From Biscogniauxia marginata (lineage: Eukaryota > Ascomycota > Sordariomycetes > Xylariales > Xylariaceae): DNA of 64,000 bases. The notes under the pieces were generated by a model. The model worked only from the letters and a program-made list of their open reading frames with translations. It was not told the origin of the DNA and did no database searches. Numbering within the stretch: position 1 is the stretch's first letter; each line of letters begins with the position of its first letter. Position numbers and translations under genes: made by a program. Positions 35,609 through 46,574 of the stretch are shown in pieces. The stretch is from the NCBI GenBank assembly GCA_022695795.1, contig MU404100.1, forward strand, positions 248,001-312,000, in the 5' to 3' direction.

Positions 35609-38600
35609 AGGCTGCGTGGATTGGGAACGTAGACCGAAGCAGGAGGGCAAAGGGTCGAGGTTGGTGGCCAAGTGAGCAAGCGAATGGAAAAAATCCGAGC
35701 ATGGTAGCACCGGCGCGAGGCGTTCTCTCGGGGACAGGGACGGACAAGTGATACTCCATATGGCTGAGCGTTAGATTTTGCTAGCCAGGTGAAAGTTGAT
35801 TGTTTGATTTAGTATTGTCAGAACAGTTTTGTGGCAAAAAAGAGCTCCCGAAGGAGAGTGGGATACTAGTGGTTAGATTCGCTAGCTGAGAGCAAAGGAT
35901 AGTACCGACGATGACGACGGTGTCTTTCCTACCTAGGTAATAGCTCGATGTTTCCACATGAAAGCTCTTATTGCCGTATCCCTTCTTCTACGGTTGTTAT
36001 GACTGAATGAACACCTAGGCCGCAGTGTAGGTCCTAGGCTCTTTTAAGCGCCCGACGGGAACTATAGGAAGGGTTGTCTACAAAGGCTATCTCTCTACCT
36101 ACCTTTGTATCCGTGATCACTTGAAGCTGATAGATGTGGGCATAAAACAGTCTAAAAATAAAGCCTATCCAGCTAGCTAGTAGCAGGGAGACTTGGGGAA
36201 TAATTTGTGGGCATGACATGAGGTCCCCTCTCCCGGATTGGGAGAAAAGAAGGAGGGGAGGAGATGTCGAGTTGCGATGGACTGGGTTGATCTAGGGTAT
36301 GTAGGTAGGTAGATAGATAGATGTAGGCATGTGAAGTGGACTAGGGGGTCGTGCTCGGTAATTCGGATCAGGGGGTTTTATTGTAGCGCTCGGCTTAACT
36401 TATATGCATACATATACCTAATGGATGCCTCATACTTTGATTTTTGATACTTCACTTCTGCAGGGTACCGGATATTCCCGCGAAACCAATCTTTATAGAC
36501 CTCAATCTCCTTTCTCAAATTTTAATAGGTATAGGGAAAATCTGTTTTCAAGCTTGTTCGGTAGATATGTAGTGTCCGATAGGATGTGAATGAGAGAGAG
36601 AAAAAGAAGGAAGGTAATTGGTGTGTTTCGGCAGGGTTAGCTAGCTACATACGTACATACGTGCACTTGACCTAGTACTTCACATTACCTCTGTACCTGG
36701 CTAGTGTTAGGTGGTTCAGATCACAGTGGAGTCGAGGATATATGTACGTACCTGGGTTTATATGGAGTATGGTCGTGTCAACCAAAAGAACGAAGGGTGT
36801 GCCTGGCTTTGTTTCTCTATAGAGGTAGGTTAGAGTGAGTATAAGTGGATGAAGACGCTATGATTTTTTGATTGGTTCTCGGCCGCGAAGAGCCGATGCA
36901 AGATCTGGGCACGCACGACAGCTTTGACCTCTTCTTATTACTACCTTAGCTGCTTATGCACCCAAGGTGGTAGGAGTAGGACCCTACCTCTTACTATTCT
37001 TATCTCGGAGGAAAGGGAGGTTTATCAGTTGATCTCGGCAAAGCGTCTAACTTGCATCAAATACTACCTACATTTGATACAACATCCCTATCTGTGTTTT
37101 TCTCCCTTTCTACGGAGATAGAAAGGGAGATCGGAAACTCGTGATAATAAAAGAAAAACAAGATTGATCGGGAAATCGGTAATTAAGGGAGTCTGGTAAA
37201 TTTCAATATAGGTTTGAAATTGATGAGTTAGTTGGTCTTGCGTTATTGAAATTGGGGATTCCGCCGGTTCGGCTTATACATACTAACCGAAATTGTTAGG
37301 TTTGTATATAGTAGTTTGCTATTTATCTTCAACTAAACCCTATATAGGGCCAAGTCCAGCCCTATAGGGAAGTAAGGAATGAAAGGTATGTACAGAAATT
37401 ACACTAGAGAATGAACGAACCCCTCCCCTGGTGGATAAAGTGGTGATGAAGTCACTACCTAGGTACCTGCCTGTCAATCTATTTTTGGAGATTTTTATTC
37501 TCTTCCCTAAACTCGCATGCCGCTAAACCTGGATAGGCTTTAGCACGAGCTATGTAATCGCTGTCCGGCATCTATATTTGGATACTCCGTAGCCGCCGAC
37601 CCCCCGGGGACTGCGGGGAGCGGCCTGTGTTCCTTCGCTGGTTGGTTCGAACCCATTACCCAAGATGCAACCTACATACACTACAGTGGTTCGGCCCACG
37701 ACTTGTCCAGGCCTATTGTTTTTTCCTCTTCTGATTTGGCGGTCTGCTCTGGATTACCTAATTTCGTGACCTACCTACACCTCAAAGCTTCTTCTGCATG
37801 CAACCTGCTATGCAAGCCTACCCTCCCGAGTCACACGCCAGATTGTACACATACCCGCCAACATGGGTCATAGCAATTCGCTACCTATAGGAACCCGGCC
37901 AGAACGGAGGCTGGCCCAAGAGCTTTCCCTCTCCCGGTCCAACGCTAAGTTTCACGACTCCGAATATAGAAGCAAAAGAAACAGATGAAACGCACGGAAC
38001 ACGCAGCTCCATCACCCCACGAACACATTATAGGATACGCAGTAGTAGCAGACAGAGAGAGGAAGCCCTAGCCTTTTTTATGTTTCCATGTTTCATCTCT
38101 TCCTTCTAGCACCTTTCTCGTCCCCATGACACACGCCTGCATGTATATTACTCACTGACGCATCGTGTTTAACCGCCCGGCTTATTTTTATACACTACAC
38201 ACTCACCGTGACTTTCCAATCTATCTCGCGCTCTGTTTCGAACTTCCCTCTCTATCCGGGGGGTTAGGCGTTTGCGTGTGTGGACGTGTATGGGGATGTG
38301 TGCGTCCGTCATTTCCGTTTTTGGGCTTGTTTCAAGATTTCCCGAAACCTGGCGTTGATCATCTCATGATATATCTCTATCTGGATATATCTATCCACTT
38401 CCAGCCCTCATCCTCACTTGCCTACCCGATTCACGGCACCACATAACATTGCTTCCCGGTTTGCGAGCTATCCGGTATTGATAACCAGCCCCCAAGCTGC
38501 AAACTTGCCTACATTGCATGCACTGCCTCTCTCTCCCAATGTAATCGGATCTAGCTCAGCTATCCCCATCCTCGTCCTCATTCTCACTGTAGAGCTGAGA

Positions 38601-38617
38601 GGCAAACTAAATCTACC
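35609..38617. other. Three-kilobase intergenic region with tandem tetranucleotide and palindromic motifs
   Basis: No gene supported. Visible are GTAGGTAGGTAGATAGATAG repeats at 36,300-36,321, exact ACCTAGGTA sites at 35,931-35,939 and 37,457-37,465, and CT-rich promoter-like DNA before 38,618. A B-box-like GGTTCGAACCC at about 37,646 lacks the rest of a tRNA. Confidence 0.5.
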
Positions 38618-40576
38618 ATGTCGCTGGACAAGCAACGCATCTCCTCGCCCCTCGAGGCAGGCAGGTCGATCCTCGACACGCACAACCTACCACCCCACCT
38701 AACGGGGGCTCTAGAGTACACGTCTAGGAGGCTAGCGAGGAAAGCACAGCACATCACGCTCGTTGTCGTGAGAAATGACTATCAACTGCCGAGCTCAGTG
38801 CCCCCGAGTGCAACACCGACATCTCCTCCGGCAACCCCCGAATACAGAGCAGGCTTTGCTTCACCACGTTTCGCCTCGCCCATGGCCGGGCTAAAACAGT
38901 TAGTCCGAAGGGGCACCAACAGCTCCCTATCGTCGTCTACGACATCTGAAACCGCTCCCAGCATTTCTACACTATCATCGCCAACATTCTCGCCTCTACC
39001 ATCCGAACCCCTTACGAGTCCACGTCGCTGGATCTTACCCCCAACGCCGGGGAGTACGGCCCCTTGCACGCCCATGACACCACACACACCTTTCAGCACT
39101 ACCACAACTACAACCTCAACCTCAACCTCAACCACGTCCACAGCTTCCTCCTCATCTTCGACATCTCAAAGGCAGGGGTACGGTTTCGGCATTCGGCTGC
39201 TCTACACGAGCCCGCTATCGCCCAAGGCCGAGAAGACGCTGCGCGTGACGATCGCTAAGGCCGAGCGCAAGTTCCTAGGCGGTTGGCTGCTGCCCCCTGT
39301 GATGACGGCTACAGCCTGCGGGCTCAACCCAGACCTCATGCGTCGCAGCATCCTGCAAAACGAGATTCTTTTCTCATCCGAGGGGCTGACCCTCTTAGGG
39401 CTCGACCGGCTATACACGTTTAAGGCGGCTCTGGCGGCTTACGCACGCTCCACCTCCTATCCGTCAAGCCCTGCTATTGTTGCTTATCCTCCGCCGCCTG
39501 CCCCGCTATCAAGTCATCCCGTTACATTCGCAGCAAGAGACGGAGGGGGAGGCGATAATAGCAACAATAGCGCGACGAGCGCGACGACCACGACACGCCT
39601 TGAGGAAGCCGTCGATTCTTTGCGGCGGCTCATCCTGCTCGCCAACGGCGGGCGGCCCGTTCCCAAGGCGGACCTGTACCGTAGCTATGACTGGCTGGGC
39701 GTGAATCCGCGGGCACTGAGCGACGTCGAGCGCATGTACCGCCGCGCATACGGGGGTCCGGAGCGCAGGGGTCCCTTCGAGGTGACAGCCACTACCGTCG
39801 TCGCGGAAGAGGAGCGAGAAGGTGAGGCGGGGAACGAGGGGAAGACTTGTCGCAAGAAGGCGGCGGTATTCAAGATCGGGGCGCCGCCGCCGCCGAAGAC
39901 CCCGCCCAGAGTGCAAACCACACCCGTGCTAAAGCTGAATACAAATATACCCACTGTGGTGACAGCAAAGAAAGCGGTGACGGTGGAAACGAGGCTCATA
40001 AGACCGAGTCCAAAATCGGTAGGACCTAAGACACAACAGACGCGGACATGGGCTGCTGAGGGAAAGGGGGAGGAGGGGGAGGCAGGTAAAGAGAGAGGAG
40101 AAAAAGGAAGCGAGGCACGCGATCCCGACAATGATATAAACCAAGACGACGACCAACGTCTTCTCCTTCACCCACGGCATCATGAACAAGAAATACATAA
40201 AAACAGAAAATCACCTCACCCGGGGGTCCAAGTCGACATTGGAGATCTCGACCTAGACCTCGAGGTCCGCATCGACGACGATGACGACGACAATGACAAC
40301 AACTACTCCCACTCCCACTCCCAACCCCACCAGCACCTGCCCTTACAACACGCGGGGAACCCGCGGTCGTTGTCCGGAGGCGGGGTGTCGATCGACGAGC
40401 TCATGCTATTATCGACGCCCTGCGACAACAACAATAACAACAGCCGCGACAGCCACCGCCTAGGCCCCGCGACGCCCAACGGGTACGACGACATATCGCC
40501 CGTCACCCGCGGGGAATGGGGGTTCCTCTTCCAGGGGCTCGGGGCGGGGAGGACGGTTGCCGTGGAGAAGTGTTAA
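38618..40576 (+). CDS. Uncharacterised fungal protein with a conserved-looking central domain
   Basis: A single-exon frame of 652 residues; family not firmly recognised. The N-terminal 60 residues look folded (LPPHLTGALEYTSRRLARKA, HITLVVVRND). A Ser/Thr/Pro linker with a run of Thr and Ser follows. The second folded part runs from GYGFGIRLLYTSPLSPKAEK through WLLPPVMTATACGLNPDLMR and LTLLGLDRLYTFKAALAAYA to DLYRSYDWLGVNPRALSDVE. The folded pieces probably form one domain split by the disordered insert. The last 250 residues are charged and disordered, with Asp runs and a HSHSHSQPHQH stretch. No signal peptide or membrane segment. Function unknown. Confidence 0.7.
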   Translation: MSLDKQRISSPLEAGRSILDTHNLPPHLTGALEYTSRRLARKAQHITLVVVRNDYQLPSSVPPSATPTSPPATPEYRAGFASPRFASPMAGLKQLVRRGTNSSLSSSTTSETAPSISTLSSPTFSPLPSEPLTSPRRWILPPTPGSTAPCTPMTPHTPFSTTTTTTSTSTSTTSTASSSSSTSQRQGYGFGIRLLYTSPLSPKAEKTLRVTIAKAERKFLGGWLLPPVMTATACGLNPDLMRRSILQNEILFSSEGLTLLGLDRLYTFKAALAAYARSTSYPSSPAIVAYPPPPAPLSSHPVTFAARDGGGGDNSNNSATSATTTTRLEEAVDSLRRLILLANGGRPVPKADLYRSYDWLGVNPRALSDVERMYRRAYGGPERRGPFEVTATTVVAEEEREGEAGNEGKTCRKKAAVFKIGAPPPPKTPPRVQTTPVLKLNTNIPTVVTAKKAVTVETRLIRPSPKSVGPKTQQTRTWAAEGKGEEGEAGKERGEKGSEARDPDNDINQDDDQRLLLHPRHHEQEIHKNRKSPHPGVQVDIGDLDLDLEVRIDDDDDDNDNNYSHSHSQPHQHLPLQHAGNPRSLSGGGVSIDELMLLSTPCDNNNNNSRDSHRLGPATPNGYDDISPVTRGEWGFLFQGLGAGRTVAVEKC

Positions 40577-40638
40577 AAGGAAAAGGGGGGGGAGAGCGGG
40601 GGAATAAATGAGAAATGGAAATTTTTATGCCGTGTAGG

Positions 40639-40674
<36 letters not shown>

Positions 40675-41213
40675 GGTGTTTGTACTTAGTCAACCTATGT
40701 ATGGGATTTTGGGAGGATACGAGGGGATACCGACTTAGCTGGCGTATTGTTTATACGGTCGGTTAGGTTGGTTCGTTATATATGTAAATACCTACCTACC
40801 TACCCATCCTGACATTCGGATTTGGGTTTCGTGAGTTTTTGGACAGATAAGACAAGACAAAACAGACAGACAGATTGGGTTAAAAAAAAAACCGAGGGTT
40901 TTACTGATTTCTTGCCCACCAGTTTGAACGCCCCTTTAATGCGAATGCGGTATTTGATTATCATGTTTTAAGATTTCTTCCTTCGGCTTCTCCTTTCCCT
41001 TTTACATTCTCTCGTCCCATCTAATATTACACTCCTCTCCATTAAGTCTTACCCAACATAGCTTCACCCTCCCCTCCCCTTCGCAAAAAAGCTACTCTCA
41101 GGGGTGATATAGAGGGAGGTATATAACGACCATGTTTGACAACCTTTCGGGGGGTTTTTTTAAAAGAAGGAGGGGAAGGCAGAGGGCCATCGTCACCGCA
41201 ACTACCTGCCTGC
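40577..41213. other. Convergent 3' flanks with a TATATG microsatellite
   Basis: About 640 bases between facing stop codons. A (TATATG)n run occupies about 40,640-40,672, and ACCTACCTACCTACC occurs near 40,790. Pyrimidine tracts follow. No gene. Confidence 0.65.
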
Positions 41214-42461
41214 CTACCGCCACCCGTACCGCGCGCCGGCCTCGCGCTGGGTGCTCCGGCCCTTGGCGAAGCTCTCCTCGAGGGCGTCGCGCTGGTTGTG
41301 CACCTGGTTGACGAGCTGGCGCAGGCTGTGCTTGCCGGGGGCGATGGCGCGCAACGGGTTGTGGCTGAACGGCTGCTGCCCGTTGGCGCCGCCCTCCCGC
41401 AGCAGCGCCGCGTTGTGCTCGTACTCGCGCGACGTGTCGAAGCTTATGACCGGCGGCGGCGGCGCGGAGGAGGTGGCGGCGACGGAGGAGGAGCGCCCGA
41501 AGAGCTCCCGGCGCGCTGATGCGGAGAGGTTCATTTCTGCGGCTATGGCGTCGAGGGAGTTGGCGTTGGGGTCGAGGGAGGTGGAGGGGGGGGTGGTGGA
41601 GGTAGAAGGGGCGTATTGCGCGTCGTAGGCTGCGAAGGCGGAGGCGTTGGTGTTGTCGTCGGCGGCGCTGAATAGGGGCTCGTAGACTCCGTTGATATCA
41701 CTGCTTCTGCTGTGGGGGGTGTGTTCGGGTTCTTCGTCGGCGGGGATGGAGAAGAGTGATACTTTCTTCTTTTGCGGCGGCGGCGGCTCCTCCTGTTTTA
41801 CTGCCCCTGTAGCCTTGGTTGCTTGTGTCGTGTCCGGCGCTTCGGAGGTAGGTGGCGTAGGAGCTGTCCTCGTCGTAGACTTGACGGCATTCTTCTTGGC
41901 CGGTCTCCGCGATACGGATAGGGGCTTGAACATGAGAGGCTTGCCGACCAGCTTCACGTCCTCGGCTGCCTTCTGCTCTGCTGGGATGGAGGGCTGTTGT
42001 GTTTTCGGCGCGGCATCTCCATCCGCGCCCGTCTGATCACCATCGCCTCCGTTCGCCTCCCTGCTGAATCCCGGCGTGGCTCCCGTCTTCAGGTTGATAC
42101 CTGGCTTCGGTGCACTTTTTCCGCCGCCGCCGCCGCTGCTGCTGATAGTCGCAGGCTTCCCTGCATTCTTCGGTGGCGGAAGAAGGGAATTAAAGCCGCT
42201 GAACGCGCCTCCACCTCGCCCTGATATTTTGGCGCGCTTGGCTGGTGGCCCGTCGGCGTCGTTGTTTGTAGAGCCGCTATCGTCCCGTCCCGAGCCCTGT
42301 GGTAGGTTGACTAGGATCTTGCCTGGTCTCGCACGGTCGACGACCTTCTGAAAGGGTTTCTTGCTCCCTGTTGTTGACGGTGCTGTTGCTGAGGGCTTCG
42401 GTGTGGGTTTGGTGACGGCTTCGGTCTCAGATTCGGAGTCGGAATAGTCGACTAGACCCAT
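41214..42461 (-). CDS. PRCC-family (mitotic checkpoint / splicing-associated) protein
   Basis: A single exon of 415 residues on the minus strand. It opens with MGLVDYSDSESETE, followed by disordered Pro/Ser-rich sequence with GKILVNLPQGSG and AKRAKISGRGGGAFSGFNSL. The C-terminal PRCC block is clear: KVSLFSIPADEE, YEPLF, LDAIAAEMNLSASARRELFG, then HSLRQLVNQVHNQRDALEES and the final REAGARYGW. The human relative PRCC binds MAD2B and associates with pre-mRNA splicing factors; the fungal role is not established. Divergent from SIN1 across 467 bases. Confidence 0.85.
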   Translation of the reverse strand: MGLVDYSDSESETEAVTKPTPKPSATAPSTTGSKKPFQKVVDRARPGKILVNLPQGSGRDDSGSTNNDADGPPAKRAKISGRGGGAFSGFNSLLPPPKNAGKPATISSSGGGGGKSAPKPGINLKTGATPGFSREANGGDGDQTGADGDAAPKTQQPSIPAEQKAAEDVKLVGKPLMFKPLSVSRRPAKKNAVKSTTRTAPTPPTSEAPDTTQATKATGAVKQEEPPPPQKKKVSLFSIPADEEPEHTPHSRSSDINGVYEPLFSAADDNTNASAFAAYDAQYAPSTSTTPPSTSLDPNANSLDAIAAEMNLSASARRELFGRSSSVAATSSAPPPPVISFDTSREYEHNAALLREGGANGQQPFSHNPLRAIAPGKHSLRQLVNQVHNQRDALEESFAKGRSTQREAGARYGWR

Positions 42462-42928
42462 CGTGACGATTTGGTTGTTGTCGGATTGAAGGAGGACTAA
42501 GACTTGGTTGTACGATGCTACCCTCGCAACAGATCTACCAGGTTACCTAAAGAACCTTATTACTGTGGCGTAGAAATATTCGTGGCGCGTATTCCGTGCA
42601 AGTGACGTTATTGTGGCTGTGCTAGTGCGAGAACCCCCACAGCAAGCGTTACCCCCCACAGATCTACTTAGGTATATACCTAGCTTAAACGCCAAGAAAG
42701 CAGTTTAGATCAACACCAGATGCTTCGCAAGGCTGTTGGGGGCTGAATCTCATCCCCAATTACGTACAACCAATAACCATCTATCGCACCAATCTCACCA
42801 CCTAATAGATAAACCGCCCCCCTTTTCACCTTCTCTTCTCCTGCTGGTATAATGGACGATTCTTGAACACATAGCGCTGGTAGTTTGCTGTTCTTGACGC
42901 CCTTGTGCCGAGCCGCACACATCCCAGG
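42462..42928. promoter_or_regulatory. Divergent promoter between the PRCC-family gene and SIN1
   Basis: 467 bases between start codons, including the imperfect palindrome CTTAGGTATATACCTAGC near 42,667. No other element recognised. Confidence 0.5.
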
Positions 42929-45535
42929 ATGTCATTGATCCACGTCGAGGAGTACGCAGCAAGCACTCGCCCTATACTACAACACGACTCTGTGTCCTGT
43001 GCTGACTTGTAGCTTTTAAAGCCTAGTCTCGTACCAACTTCGAACGAGCTACCTCAGCGAAGTAGCCGATGGCGTTGGCGAGCGCCTCCTCACTATCAAT
43101 GATAACTTCCTCAACACCGCGCCCTTTAAAGTCGCTGGCTGGCGATCGAATCCCGCGCATATCAAACGTACCCACTCGCCGCCCATACCTACCGCAATTG
43201 CCGCCGAGTATTTCCAGGCTGCGCCTCGATCAGCTGGTCTGACTCTTGAAGATGAAGTCGAGGAGGGGGGCATGCTGACGGGAGGGGGAGGGGATACGCT
43301 TGGACCCGGAAACGCAATCAAACGACGCAGGGAACGCCGCCGCGAGCAGATGGAAGAAGACGATAGCAGCGACCTGAGCGATGATAGTGATGAGGATACC
43401 GATCAGCGAGCTGCCCAGCAGATAAGATTTGCGAAGATGCCCGTTAGGAATCGTGCCGGATCATCACCCATACAATCTTCAAATCTACGCCAGATTACAA
43501 CAATGTCGCCTCCGCGGGCCGCTCCGGGAGCTAGACGTGGCTCGCAATCCGCATTGGAAACCGTCAAGGAACGAGCCCGGCGAGACACTGTCACTAGTAG
43601 CGAGGTCTCGTCTGAGAACGAGTTCGATGCGTCCGGTTTTCATAGACATAGGGAAGCGGCAAGGGCCGCGGCCAAGGCGGTCAAGATGCAAACAAAGCCT
43701 ATCCATGAACACGATCATGGTATTAGACGAACAAATATTTCTCTTCTCGCTGAAGAAGACGAAGATGATTCTGATATGTCAGACACCTCATCAGCATTTG
43801 TCGAGAGCGTTGATTCGACTTCGATACTGGACTCTGTTGAACACCCTACTGTTGGCATAACCCCCGGCCAACAAGTCGTTGGCACGGTACCTAAACAATT
43901 ACTCAGACAGTCTACCGTGCGGAAAACTACTGCGCAACAACCGCAGGTTCTCCATGCCCTTCCGCCTCCCCGGCCGATGAGCATCATTAGACCCCTGAGT
44001 ATGGTTCAGCCTCGGAGTTTACTGTCAGACGCCTTTAAAGCAAAGAAAACGAAGCCAGCCATGCCTTTCGATATGTTTGCTTCTCTGTCTGGCCAAGGTG
44101 ACCCCGACCCCCTGAGATTGCGTATCTATGCTCCGTTCTCGAAAGATCCAAGTACTCCATTCGAGGTTCTTATAAGACGCAATATCCAAGCACCCGATGG
44201 CACCTTCAGGCCCGTAACGGTAGCAGAACTAATCGGCTTGAGCTTATGGAGATATCACTTCGAGAAGCGTGAGCCCCCAGTCCCAGCAGACAAGTTGAAT
44301 GTGAACTGGTGGACCCTGAGGATGGTCGAAGAAGGTGGCGAGGTTGATGACGACTTTGAGCCCCTGGACCGCAAGAAGCCTGTAAATTCCTTCACCACAG
44401 CCAACAACAAGGCTGCAAGATCACGATCGGCTTCAAAGACCTATGACGACTTTGCGTTGGTGCAGGCATCTGAAGCAGCTTTCGCCGACAATCAGGTCCA
44501 AACGCCCCAATTCGAGCAACAGGAGCCAGCAGAGGAGGTGGTTGATGAGGAAGTGACCCCAAGGAGCACGCCTCAAATTCATTCTTCCCTATTAGCAGCT
44601 TCACAGCCGCGGTCTAATCCCATCATCACGACTACCTACCGTATGGACACACCACTAGCTGACAAGCCCGCGGCACCTACCTCTACCCAGCCGACTAGCA
44701 GGGGACAGCAGAAATTATTGCGGGTTCACATACTCTCTTCTGATGTTCCCAGTGGGCAGATAATCACGCTAGACGTGACGACTGATATGTATCTCGCGGA
44801 GGTCCTTGACTTGGTCTGTCGGAAGAGACAACTGGACAAGAATAACCATGTGTTGAAGCTTCCTGGCTCTGGTGCCGTTGTCTACGTGGACCGTGCTGTC
44901 TCCTCTATCGGCAACGTCATAGACCTAGAGCTTCATCGTCGTCGGTTTGCAACCGATGGTCCTCTAACTATCACAGGTTCTCCCGGTGGCTCATCCCCAA
45001 AGCTACACATATGGGGAGAACCGCACATAACACAAAAGGGGAAGAAGAAGATGACTACTCATCCTCTTGCTCAAGAAGCCATGAAGCAGGACGAGGCCGG
45101 CAGCGGCAACAATGTGACTTACAAGAAGTTTACGGTCTGGCGCAAGCAGCCGATGAGGTTTGTCGGGCTAAACGAACGGATCCTCGCCATCGACGGCGAA
45201 TATGTGTACATCATGCCGTCATCTGGGGGAAAGGCGACGCGCGAAGGTGGAAAGTCTACTACGGTTCACTTCAGCAACGTGATCGGATGCAGTGTCTCGC
45301 GTCGGCATCCGACCTACTTCAAGGTACGTGCACCCTTCTGATTTTCAATGTGTCGTTCTAGCGACTTCCAGATCCGTCTTTTGCTAACTCCAATTCCTTC
45401 TCCTTGTTCTAGTTGCTCGTGTACAAGTCCACCGAGAGTAAGAGGTACGATTTTGAAGCTAGGAATACGCAGGAGGCGGCGGAGATCGTGCACGAGCTGA
45501 AGAAAGGGGTCTCGCCATATCATAAGGATATTTAG
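42929..45535 (+). CDS. SIN1: TORC2 subunit SIN1/AVO1
   Basis: Exons 42929-42951, 43022-45323 and 45413-45535 give 815 residues. The first exon is only 23 bases (MSLIHVE plus a split codon); splicing to 43,022 with a TGCTGAC branch site yields the family start, ..LVSYQLRTSYLSEVADGVGE. Next are a disordered acidic/basic region, the CRIM domain (PFDMFASLSGQGDPDPLRLR, FEVLIRRNIQAPDGTF, LIGLSLWRYHFEK, LNVNWWTLRMVEE), a Ras-binding-like ubiquitin fold (LLRVHILSSDVPSG, then MYLAEVLDLVCRK), and a C-terminal PH domain (YKKFTVWRKQPMRFVGLNER through KSTESKRYDFEARN). Sin1/Avo1 links TOR kinase complex 2 to its AGC-kinase substrates and the plasma membrane. All four expected parts are present, so the protein looks complete. 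Confidence 0.93.
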
Positions 45536-46574
45536 GAGAGTTCCGATTCTGAGTAGAGATTCCCCTCCGCGCAAAGTATCTTGTAGGAATACCTGAAATA
45601 TATACCCTGTGGCAGCTTTCAGCCTGGCTCGGCAAGTGTGGAAGTGCTTCATATCGTGAATTACGTGACGTGGATATGCTATATAGTTAGTAACTGAATA
45701 CGTGGCTTGAATCTGGACGTGCCGAGAAGTAGACTGGCCAGCGAGGACTAATATATACTTCACATCCATGCCACTTTTCTCTGCAACAGTAACCTCCTTA
45801 TCCCCTCCCCCCAAATGCATTTTTGGCTCAGCGATGGGAAAAGAGGTCTTTGAATAAACAAACGGCTCCTACCTAGAGTAACAGTGATCTCAGATATGTC
45901 CGTCTGTTTTCTTTTCCTTCCTAGTTCCCATGGGGGTTCGTTCCCTTGTCGCCTTAAGGCCATACGTTTTTGTAAGCAACTTGTTTTCGTGATGACCTAT
46001 CTTAGGTATATTACATATAAATGATGCCTACACTGCATAGAAACCTCCAGGACTAGAGGTTTTAGATCTGAAAACGGCATCCCCTATTCCACATGCGACC
46101 CATAGAATAGGTAGATATCTAACATGGCGCCTAGAATACGATAGTAATAAACTCTACCCCTAAACTACCCGGGGGCTCCCCCCCTATCTTTATATTCGGT
46201 GCACACAGCGCTATTACAGTATGCCTGGGGTGTCCCATCCATATGTGCCCCGACAAGTGATGGCAAGGTCGATACGATTTCTAGGCACCTCGGACCAAAT
46301 TTTTCATTCAAACAATCATAACACTTTCAAGAGATAGATAGCACAAGTGTGAGGGTTATGGACACCTGAAAATATGCTTTCGCCGTCTCCTGACCGTAAG
46401 GGAGTTCTCATATTTCGTGGCCATCACAACTGGATACGGATTTAGATGTTGAATGCACTCGAGAAATAAGTTGATTGATGGTCCTACCTCATGTGTGATA
46501 ACCTATCGTATAAATGGCCGAGCTACCTAGAGTTGGCGCACTAACGTCTTAGGATTGAACTCTTAGGTGTTGCA
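45536..46574. other. Intergenic boundary between the core genes and the accessory region
   Basis: About 1 kb holding the SIN1 3' flank and then AT-rich spacer. Nothing coding recognised; the gene order changes here from housekeeping to secondary-metabolism-type genes. Confidence 0.5.

Noticed and set aside
37560..37690. Possible tRNA gene (GGTTCGAACCC B-box near 37,646)
   Set aside because: No matching A-box, anticodon arm or acceptor stem can be folded around it.
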